Source: Gentiana macrophylla (lineage: Eukaryota > Streptophyta > Magnoliopsida > Gentianales > Gentianaceae). From it: a stretch of DNA of 64,000 bases. The notes under the pieces are model-generated. The model was not told where the DNA came from. It worked only from the letters and a program-made list of their open reading frames with translations, and made no database searches. The stretch lies in the NCBI GenBank assembly GCA_026214975.1, contig CM047805.1:64402170-64466169 (forward strand), written 5' to 3'. A program made the translations under genes and the position numbers. Positions 55,141 to 64,000 of the stretch are shown here, piece by piece (position 1 is the stretch's first letter; each line of letters begins with the position of its first letter).

Positions 55141-56359
55141 TGTTATGAAATCTATGCGGGAACGCAGCGGAATTTAAAATTTATTTCCTATCGACCCAAG
55201 ATCGACTTCGTTTAAGCAATAAACATATAAGCTAGTAGATGGTGGTTACCTTGGTTGATCTAAAAGATCGACGCTTTGACCGTCTAAGGAGAGTAGTTCT
55301 GCATAGAGCCACCCAAGTGTTCGGCCTCTACCGCTAGTCCACACGAACAGCCCGCCGGAATCTCATCATGGATTGCTATTGGAAAACTCCGGTTGCTAGA
55401 CCGGCATGTTTCCCCTCTCTCCAACTCTTTATAGGATGCTCTCTATTTTACACAAGAGCTATTAGCTCTTGGAATTGTGATGTACAAAAGAGCTTGACAC
55501 CCACCTCCTTTTTATAATCGATGTGGCGCCCCAGATAGAGTAGAGGAGAAGAAAACCTTTTTCCAATAAAATAAGGAAAATATAATTGATTGATTTATAT
55601 CATTTAATTTAATATCTTATATTAAATAAATCTAGGATATTGTCAATATCTTATATTGATTATATTTATCTTGTTACCATAAATCTATTTTTTTCCAAAA
55701 TCAACTAATATCTAATATTAATATTATGGTAATCTTATTAATTAAATTGCACAAACCAAATGTATCCAATACATTAAAGATTGCTCCATTCATTAGCCAA
55801 TACACGTGTGTCATACACACTTAAATTTTGGCGATATATATTTAATTAATAATATAGTACTATGATTAATTAATTTGCAAAATACATGTGTATCATATAC
55901 ACATAATAATTTCGACATACATACATCATATGTATTTTTAATTAATCAATATAATTAATATCTTGTATTATATGTATTCATAATAAATAAATACCACAAT
56001 ATTAATTTACTACTATAACCTTTATAGTCTTGAGATAAATTTTCCTTATATAGTTATCATCTATAACCACATTTTAATCCAGCTAGATGTTCATATGTGT
56101 GTGACCAGATAGGCTTCCGAATATGTTGGCCGTAGACACAAAGTGTAAATTACGAAAATGCCCTTCATGCCTAACGATCACGGGATAGCGCCTAAACACA
56201 CCATGACCCACAATCATCGGAAGAGTCAAATGCAATGACTACTACCTTTCATGTGAAAAGCAAGATTTATCGTGTAACTTACAATCCTATCATTTGTAAT
56301 AATATCAATACGATTGTATCTCGAGTGTCGATACATTAACGATCATATCTTATAACGGA
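55141..56359 (-). mobile_element. Family A LTR, copy 4, minus orientation, interrupted
   Basis: It starts TGTTATGAAATCTATGCGGG, the mirror of copy 1's end, and follows the family on the opposite strand to CATATCTTATAACGGA, where the Athila element is inserted. The left flanking 5-mer is GTATT, the same as at copy 2. It contains GATATTGTCAATATC at 55636-55650. Confidence 0.85.
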
Positions 56360-57913
56360 TGTTTATGGTGATTTTATACGATTTATTATGATATATTTTA
56401 TAACAATTTCTTCCATATTCGTATTATTTGCATAGAAAATGAGTGTTTAATTGATTTATTGAGTAAGTGAAGTTTTAAATGAATTATTCGCAAAATTGGC
56501 TAAATTATGTGTTTTAATGATGGTTTTATGTTTATTTGGATTATATTACATTTTTGCGATGTTTTAATGACTTGTAGATGCATATTTCGATTCAAAAGAT
56601 GATCAAGTCGGATTTAATTGATGAGAAAGAGATAAGGATGGAATTGGCTAGAAGAAAAGAGATAAAGTTGAAGATTTGAATTTGGATCACATCGAACGCA
56701 AGGCCTCGAGTTCCGCCCAGGTTGACAGCGTTTGATCAAGTGAACGGGCGCCCGAGAGGTGCAAAATCGATCTGAGTCTTGAGATATTTGATGAATCAAG
56801 CGCCCGCACTCCATTGAACGAAGCGCCCAAGACAGAAAATCGATTCAGAGAGTTCAAGAAGTACTCGGACGGGCGTTCACCTTTTCAGACGGGCGTCCTT
56901 AAGCCGACATCAGTAAACCGACTTTGAAATCTATATAAAGCAGCCGTTTCCTGGACCAAACACATCATACATTCGAACCCTAAACCCTAGGGGCGGCTCA
57001 GTTTTTATAGTTTTTAGTTTTCTAGTAGATTTAAACACCTTTTATGCACTTTTTACTCAATAATTCGATCTTCAAGAGGATGCTAAGAGGCTAGACCTCT
57101 ATTGAACAAGAGTTGTGAAGCCATCCGACCAACAATTCGGTTTCGATTCTTGATTATCTTGTGAGTTTTTAATTCAAGTTGTATCTTTATTATGTTTATC
57201 TTGATTTTCTGCAAATTTATATCGAAAGATCCTTGCATGTTGATTGTTTATATTGATGAAAATCTTGTTAAACCCTAGATCACCATAATAAAGATTAGAT
57301 TTTTAACCTATAAAATAACGAGAGTTAATTAGGTTGAATTTCTAGATAACTAGATTGAGAAATCTTACACCTTTGCTTTGAAAGTAATAATCTTTAAAAT
57401 CGAGAGATGTAAGATTAAGAAACTAAATTTTCTAAGAAATTAGAGTTCATACCTTTGATTTGGTGAATCACAACTTGGTTAGAAATCACGAGATAACCTG
57501 AATTGAAATTGAATGTTGTAGGATAGGTGGATCAATTGCTTGTTCGCTCAGAACTTATTGATTAAAACCCTTTGAACTTGAATTGTTTAGCCTAGTTCGC
57601 CTCTTTTATTGCATATTAGGATTAGATTTAGTTTAATTGGTTCGCAATCTTATTTTCCTGGCTTTAGATCTTGATCTTCTGTCCAGCTTATGTTCGTTAT
57701 CTTTCTCGTTAGTTATTCCCTGTTTTAATTTCGCATCTTTTTAGTAGTAATCGTGACATAGTTAGGTTAGAAATAAAAACTAGAATTCACAACCCCGATT
57801 CCCCGTAAGATCGACCCGGTATCAACCTCTTTACTACGATCCTTGCACTTGAGGTAAGCCGGATTTATAAATATTATTACTTGTTTATTTTGCATTAGAT
57901 AAATCCATGAACA
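56360..57913 (+). repeat. 5' LTR of the Athila-type element
   Basis: It starts TGTTTATGGTGATTTTA and ends AAATCCATGAACA, and is related throughout to the solo LTR at 41189-42643. A TATATAAA box lies at 56932-56939. Short GGGCGTCC/GGGCGCCC words recur at about 56740-56900. Confidence 0.85.
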
Positions 57914-57919
57914 AGTTTT

Positions 57920-57937
57920 TGGCGCCGTTGCCGGGGA
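57920..57937 (+). other. Primer-binding site, Asp tRNA type
   Basis: TGGCGCCGTTGCCGGGGA is fully complementary to the 3' end of plant Asp tRNA including CCA. It lies six bases after the LTR. This primer site is typical of Athila elements. Confidence 0.9.
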
Positions 57938-58358
57938 ACCGGACGGTTGTCTAGTTTTTATTTTCTTGTTTTAATTTTATTTTTCGTTTTTAATCTTCTT
58001 AGTTAGTTATATTTAGGTTATTAGGGTTTTTAGTAGTTAGGTTTTGTGACGTGCAATTAGGTTTTCCTAAATTTGTTTCGTTTTTCCCCTATCTCTTTTC
58101 TGTCTTCTTTCTAGTTTCTGTTCCGTTTTTCTGTTCTAGCAAACGGGCGTCTAGGGTGGTGAACGCCCGTCCGGTCTATTTTTATAACTCTATTCATTTA
58201 TTCTACCAGTTAGACGAGCGTCCGGTTATCCGAACGCCCGTCCTGTTTCATCTCTTCAGTGCACGCCCGCCCGAAGAACGGACGCACGTCTGGTCTGTCT
58301 GCCATTTTTTTCCCTATCTGTTCGTTCTCGTTAGACAACTAGAATTTGGTCTCGGTTT
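57938..58358 (+). other. Athila leader with repeated GGGCGTC motifs
   Basis: This untranslated stretch holds copies of ACGGGCGTC, ACGAGCGTCCG and their reverse ACGCCCGTCC (58143-58300), the same words as in the LTRs. No gene is supported. Confidence 0.5.
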
Positions 58359-60113
58359 ATGCAAACTCGGAGTCAAAAGAGGCCACTACTCTATACCCCT
58401 GACCTCGAGCGGACCATAGTCCGACCAAATAGGAGAAGGCTCCGTTTTGCGGACCTCCTTGACGAAGAGAACGTAGTCGATCGAGATATCGAGCGAGATC
58501 TAGCTCGAGAAATCGAGAATATAGTCATAATGGTCGCTTTGAAGATAGACGCGACGTTATCGATTACGCCATGCCTGGCGAAGTCGTGGTCAACCCGCTA
58601 TCGTTCTACCAACCATCATCGCATTCTACTTTTGAATCGAAACCGGGCTCATTCAAATGATGCAAAGATGCATCTATCTTCCACGGTTATCGGTCGAAAA
58701 TCCTCATACTCACTTACACACGCTTTTAGAAATATGCGGTACAACTCGCTTCCAAGGAGTAAGTGAGGATGCTATAAAGTCAAATCTGCTCCCATTTTCT
58801 TTAAAAGGAGAAGCTAAAGAGTGGCATGTCTCTCTCTCATGAATCTATTACCACCTGGTCTGAACTTGAAAAAGAATTTTTAAGTCAATATTTTCCACCT
58901 TCAAAGACAGCCCAGTGTTTAAACGACAATTTTCACGTTCTATCGAAAAGAAAATGAGTCATTTTTCGAATGTTGGAAGAGATTCAAGTCTCTTCTCAGA
59001 AAGTGTCCCCATCATGGCTTGCCGCTACAGAGGCAAGTCAACACTTTTTTCATCGGATTGACCGAGCTCACGAAGGGCATGGTCAATAGTTCTTCTGGTG
59101 GGGCATTTTTGAAGAAAACACCTGAAGAGGGGTGGGCATTGTTCGAGGACATTGCTAGATATAATTATGCTCCCTCTTATCAAGCCATTCAAGCACCTCC
59201 TCCTCCTCCTAAGGTTGAGGAAGTGAATATGCAAAGTTTGATCGCCATGCTGCAGAAGCAGATGGCAACATCTCAAATTTCCAATCCGATCAATCAAACT
59301 TCCCCTTCTCCACAGAACTCTCAGGTTCTGTATTGTGATAATTGCTGTCAGACTGGCCATATGATTGGCCAGTGTCAATTTAATCCCCCTGCTCCCTATC
59401 AAGTTAATGCTGTTCATGATTATGGACAGTATAATCAAGTCACATGTCAGAATTGTGACGATGTGGGGCACACTTCTCATTTCTGTCCTATGAACAGACA
59501 AAGTGCTGAAGTGAATGCGTTCTTTGGCCAGTCCAATCAGAGGTTGAATCAATTCTCTGGCCAAAATAATTTTCAAAACCAAGGTTTCAGCCAGAATCCA
59601 AGTTTTAATCAAAATTCAACTTTCAATCCAAATCAAAACTTAAATCGAAACCCTGGTTTGAATCAGAACCAAAGCAATAATTTTTCCAATACAAATCAAA
59701 GGTTCAATCAGAGTTGGCCTACCAATTCTAATTCTGCTTTTCCGAATCGGTCCAGCCAGCCATATTCACAGAATCTCCAAAACTCTCAAGGCCCCTCGTA
59801 CTCAAGTGATATCAAAGCTCAATGGGACTCCTTTAGGGAGGAGCAAAATAGATCAATGAAAAATCTTGAGAGGCAAATCGGGCAGTTGGCTGAACAGTTA
59901 GCTTCTACACCCCCAGGGCAGCTGCCCAGCTTCACAGAAAAGAATCCAAAGGGTGGTCAAGTTGCTCAAACCGATTTGAAAAATGGCCAATGCACTGACC
60001 TCGTACCTTCAATCCCATACGGTAGAGAAGAGGCCAGTGCGATGAATTTAGGAAGTGGTACTCAACTAAGTGGTCCCCTCACTAGGGAAACCACTAACCC
60101 CTCCTGCCAGTGA
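58359..60113 (+). pseudogene. gag of the Athila-type element
   Basis: It starts at the ATG at 58359 (MQTRSQKRPLLYTPDLERT, a basic start usual for Athila). A frame change at about 58530 leads to MMQRCIYLPRLSVENPHTHL and FSLKGEAKEW, the gag core. Stops near 58840 and 58950 interrupt it. From 59019 the frame is open for 364 codons with KTPEEGWALFEDIA, two CCHC zinc knuckles (CDNCCQTGHMIGQC; CQNCDDVGHTSHFC), a long Asn/Gln-rich stretch and a coiled coil (NRSMKNLERQIGQLAEQL). Gag forms the particle and binds RNA through the knuckles. Confidence 0.85.
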
Positions 60114-60943
60114 TAAGGCAGGAGGGGAAGCTGAGCACCTACACTCCCTTTGGCCGAAAGAGAATACTGTGTGGTCGATCCTGAGAGGTGAAAGAGTTGA
60201 AAGTCCTCGTGTGGTTGAACCCCTGAGGAATGAAGAAACAAGTGAGAGTCAGGAGGCTGATCCCCTGACTAGTACGAAGAATGAGAAGGTAGTAAGGTGG
60301 AAGGATTTGGAAGACAAAGCTATCGGTCAGTCCTCGAAGAAAGTCTTTTCGAGAGTGATTTGAAAAAGCTTCCATTTCCACCTAGAAAGAGCAACATCTC
60401 CTTGAATGAGGATAAAAGTATGAAAAAGTGCTTTGAACCTTCGAAAAATACTCAGTTAATCTTCCATTATCCGAGGTTTTGGTTGAGATCCCTAAGTATG
60501 CAAAATTCATCAAGGATGTTGTTTCTTCTAAGAAGAAATTAGCGAGATATGGATCGGTTGATTGGTGAGGACTGTTTCTATGATCAATTATGAAGATCTA
60601 CCAACCAAGAGGATGACCTGGGAAATTTGTGCTCACATTGCTAATGGGAGGCCTAGTCTTCCCAAACTCCTTATGTGACTGGGTGCATCCATAAGCCTCG
60701 ATGCCATTGTCTCCAGGTGCAAACAAACTTGGTTTAAATGATCTTCTAGAACCCACTACCATGAATTTGCAATTCGCGATTGATCTTCTAAGAAAGATGC
60801 AGGGATTCTTGAAGGACGTATTAGTTCAAATTGATAAATTTACCTTTCCCGTTGACTGGTACGTCCTAGACATTGAAAAGGATGAAAATGTCCCCCTGAT
60901 ACTTGGAAGACCCTTTTCTGCATCTACACTAGATCCTCATTGA
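60114..60943 (+). pseudogene. Protease region of the Athila-type element
   Basis: The segment from gag to protease runs through several frames. Near 60675 the active-site region is visible, but a one-base shift splits the expected Asp from the following Leu-Gly-Ala-Ser. From 60701 an open stretch reads PTTMNLQFAIDLLRKMQGFL, QIDKFTFPVDWYVLDIEKDE and NVPLILGRPF, the C-terminal half of the retropepsin domain. The protease would process gag-pol; this one is inactive. Confidence 0.75.
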
Positions 60944-62780
60944 ATCGTGATGGTGGCAAAGTGACTATACGGGTGGGTGATCAAGAGGTAAGCTATAATG
61001 TCTCCAAATCCATTCAGAGACCCTCTGGTCCTCCAACCGGCTTTTCCATTGAGGATATGTCTGATGACTTCAATAATTACATGGAAAAGCAAGTCATGGC
61101 TGTTGCAACTAAATATGAGCGATTGGTTGATAATTTGAATAATCATGGTGTGGTGAGTCTAGAGCAATTAGAGGCTGAATTTGAGGATGAGTTGTTTAAA
61201 GGAGAAGTTTTGGCAGTGGGACCACTAAGTAAACTCAGCGATGTTGAGTTGAAAAGTGGAGATCTCAAATCAAGTTTGGAAGACCCCCTTACGGATCTAG
61301 TACTGAAGTCGTTGCCTAAACATCTAAAGTATGTGTTTTTAAGAGAAGGTGACAAGCTTCCATTGATTATATCTACCAAGCTGTCTCGACTAGAAGAAAT
61401 GAAGTTAATAAACGTCTTGAAAAAGAATGAGAAAGCCTTTGGGTGGCAAGTAGGAGATATCAGAGGGATATCTCCCGACATCTCAGTATGCATAAGATCA
61501 AGACCAATGAGGGTGCGAAATGTGTTAGACAAACCCCAGAGGAGGCTCAACCTCATATGCAAGAGGTGGTTAAGAAAGAAATCATCAAACTTCTGGATAT
61601 GGGTATCATTTATGCCATCGCTGATAGTGAATGGGTATCCCCTACTCAGGTAGTTCCCAAAAAAGGATGGATTACTATTGAGAAGAATGAGAAGGGAGAA
61701 GAAATAGCATTGAGGCTTGTTTATCGTTACAGAGTCCGCATTGATTATAGGAAGCTCAATGAAGTAACCATGAAAGATCATTTTCCCTTCCGCTCATTGA
61801 TCGGATGCTTGAGCGCCTGGCGGGACACGCATTCTACTGTTTCCTGGATGGATATTCAGGATATTTTCAGATACCCATCGATCCTGTTGACCAAGAAAAG
61901 ACCACTTTCACTTGTCCCTATGGTACATTCGCTTACAGGCGGATGCCATTTGGTCTTTGCAATGCCCCAGCCTACATTCCGTAGATGTATGTCTTTGGCT
62001 ATCTTTGACGGGCTAGTTGAAAAGTGTATGGAAATTTTCATGGATGACTTTTCGGTCTTTGGTCAATCTTTCGATGATTGCCTTGATAATCTTGACCAGG
62101 TCTTATCCAGATGTGTGGAAAAGAACTTAGTACTAAATTGGGAAAAGTGCCATTTCATGGTAGATGAGGGAATAGTTCTTGGCCACAAGATCTCCGCCAA
62201 AGGTATTGAGGTGGACAGGGCCAAAGTAGAAGCTATCGAGAAGATGAGTTATCCTAAGAATGTGCGAAGTCGAGGCTTTCTTGGACATGTCGGCTTCTAT
62301 AGGAGATTCATTCAGACTTTTCCAAGATAGCCAAGCCCCGCCTACACTACTTAAAGAAGACGTTTTATACGATTTTGATGAAAGTTGCAAGCAAGCGTTT
62401 GAGGAGCTAAAGAGTCGATTAATCTCTGACCGATCCTTATTTCACTCGACCGAATCTCCTTCGAGCTTATGTGCGATGCATCAAACTATGTCAGTGCGAT
62501 CTTTAGGACAGAGAATAAAAAAGGAAATTCACCGATCTATTATGCCAATCACACATTGAATCCGTCTCAAGTAAACTACACGACGATGAAAAGAATTATT
62601 GGCCGTAGTCTTTGCTATGGACAAGTTTCGTGAGTTACTTGTTGGGTGCTCAAGTAGTTGTGTGGACTCGATCACGCCGCTTGCGATACTTGATGACCAA
62701 GAAAGAGGCTAAACCGCGCGCCATTACGCTGGATAATGACCTACAAGAGTTTGATGTCCAAATCAAAGACAAAAAGGGCA
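60944..62780 (+). pseudogene. Reverse transcriptase and RNase H of the Athila-type element
   Basis: The linker (60940-61440) contains LPKHLKYVFLREGDKLPLII. RT begins near 61443; visible motifs are KLLDMGIIYAIADSEWVSP, RIDYRKLNEVTMKDHFPF and, after two compensating frame changes at about 61830-61970, the catalytic FMDDFSVFG, then VLGHKISAKGIEVDRAKVEA and FLGHVGFYRRFI. RNase H follows in fragments from 62335 in several frames. The YxDD-type site is FMDD, usual for Athila. Stops and shifts, for example at 62330, make it inactive. Confidence 0.8.
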
Positions 62781-64000
62781 AGTGAAAACGTAGTGGTCGA
62801 TCATGTCTCAAGAATGTTGAATGAGGAAAAGGATGACCCTGACGATATAGATCTTTACTTTCCTCTGGAAAATATCATGCTTATCGACGGTTGTCCTCCA
62901 GATGTTCCTTGGTATTCTTCCATCGTAAACTACCTTCATTCCCAATATCTTGATCCGTAATTGTCGATCGTGAGAAGAAGAAATTCTTTCGGATATGAAA
63001 ACATTCGTGTGGGATGAACCTTACCTCTTCAAGATTTGTAAAGATGGTTTGCTGAGAAGATGTGTTCCCGAGTCTGAGCAACGTGATATAATTGAGCAAT
63101 GCCACAGTGGACCCACTGGCGGTCATTTTGGTCCTTAGAAGACCGTTGCTAAGATATTTCAATCCGGTTTCTATTGGCCCACGATCTTTAAAGATACAGA
63201 AGCTTTCTGCAAAGCTTGTGATAGGCGTCAAAGAACCGGAACTTTAACAAGGCGTTCGACATGCCATTGAAACCCATCCTCGAATGCGAAGTCTTTGATG
63301 TATGGGGCATCGATTTTATGGGACCATTGACCATTCCCATCGCTCTTGTGGAAATAAATACATCTTAGTCCGCGTGGATTACGATCGAAATGGGTGGAGG
63401 CTCGTGCCACGACTCACAATGATCATAAGACGGTCATGAAGTTTCTAAAGAAAAACATCTTCGTGAGATTCGGGTGTCCACGCGCCTTGATTAGTGATGA
63501 AGGGACACATTTTTGCAACCGACCCCTGGAGAAAGTGCTTGAGAAATATGGTGTCCGCATAAAATTGGTACACCATACCATCCTATGAATATTGGTCGTT
63601 GAAAGAAGCAACCAAAGCTTAAAGAAGATCCCTGAGAAAACAAGTTATCATCATAGAAAAGACTCTGAGTCTAAAGTTGGATGATGTACTTGTGGGCATA
63701 TCGAATCGCCTATAAGACCCCATGGGTACATCACCCTATCAAATGGTTTATGGTAAACCATGCCACTTACCAATGAAAGTTAGAGATAGAGCGTGATTGG
63801 GCCACGAAGTTTTTAAACTTCGATACCCAATCTTGTGGAAAACATCGATTGCAACAAAGATTGTAATGAGATAGACGAATTTAGACTTTGAAGCTTACGT
63901 AAAGCGCCAGGATAAGTAAGGAAAAGACGAAACTCCTTCACGATGCCAAGATCAAGAAGCGAGAATTCCAAGTAGGGGAACAAGTTTTGTTATACAATTC
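62781..64000 (+). pseudogene. Integrase of the Athila-type element, cut by window edge
   Basis: The zinc-binding part is seen at about 63090-63245 (FYWPTIFKDTEAFCKACDRR). The core begins near 63280 with CEVFDVWGIDFMGPLTIP (first catalytic Asp). A further core piece at 63394-63588 contains RFGCPRALISDEGTHFCN (second Asp). The stretch with the catalytic Glu is too altered to place with certainty. Fragments of the C-terminal part (REFQVGEQVLLYN) reach the window edge. Multiple stops break the frame. Confidence 0.75.

Larger units (their letters stand above)
57914..64000 (+). mobile_element. Athila-type gypsy element interior, cut by window edge
   Basis: Downstream of the LTR and primer site come a leader, gag, protease, RT, RNase H and integrase in gypsy order on the plus strand. 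The env-like region and 3' LTR expected in Athila lie outside the window. The polyprotein is broken by many frameshifts and stops, so this copy is defective. It is the innermost, hence youngest, insertion of the right-hand nest. Confidence 0.85.

Noticed and set aside
59025..59612. Minus-strand ORF of 195 residues
   Set aside because: Shadow of the Athila gag zinc-knuckle and Asn/Gln-rich region.
61143..61781. Minus-strand ORF of 212 residues
   Set aside because: Shadow of the Athila RT region; no recognisable protein feature.

Overview
The window looks like a repeat-dense, heterochromatin-like stretch of a eudicot plant nuclear genome. The evidence is the mix of plant-specific transposable-element lineages: Tat and Athila Ty3/gypsy elements, chromovirus-like LTRs, SIRE-like Ty1/copia, an L1-type LINE, a Rep/PIF1 Helitron with an RPA-like gene, and Stowaway and hAT MITEs. 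The DNA is AT-rich and protein fragments carry many frameshifts and stops. I see only one intact gene-like ORF that is not obviously a transposon (47413-48120, minus strand, Ntn-hydrolase/proteasome-beta-like). No rRNA, tRNA or CRISPR array was found.

Layout. 1-1250: end of a minus-strand Tat-like element (leader with tandem repeats, primer site, LTR). 1251-5883: a GAGCTCG-rich repeat, a small nitrate-reductase-like fragment, a 16-bp minisatellite of about 1.3 kb, and a Stowaway MITE. 5884-15547: a complete but decayed minus-strand Tat element with two LTRs and a 5-bp target duplication (TTATC). It carries a spliced antisense gene of its own at 6662-8908. 15553-17431: a truncated MITE end, an intact hAT MITE, and a decayed LTR. 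17432 to about 30.16 kb: a minus-strand Helitron with decayed RepHel and RPA-like genes and probably captured host exons.

31027-44350: an L1-type LINE whose 3' segment is inverted relative to its 5' segment, as twin priming would produce. It was later split by a solo LTR (31912-34084), a gag-only SIRE-like element (35969-41002) and a second LTR of the first family (41003 to about 44197), which itself holds a solo Athila-type LTR (41189-42643). 44351-51118: a copia fragment, the proteasome-like ORF, a second Stowaway MITE, hairpins and short tandem repeats. 51119-64000: a nest in which a chromovirus-like LTR with a gag remnant is hit by one long LTR, that LTR by another of the same family in opposite orientation, and that one by an Athila element running off the right edge.

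The genes do not form one pathway. They are retrotransposon gag-pol sets and a rolling-circle transposon set. The most notable items are the spliced antisense gene in the Tat element, the twin-priming-like LINE, the gag-only element with an unrecognised second ORF, the host-gene fragments in repeats, and the isolated proteasome-like ORF. All boundaries were read by eye.
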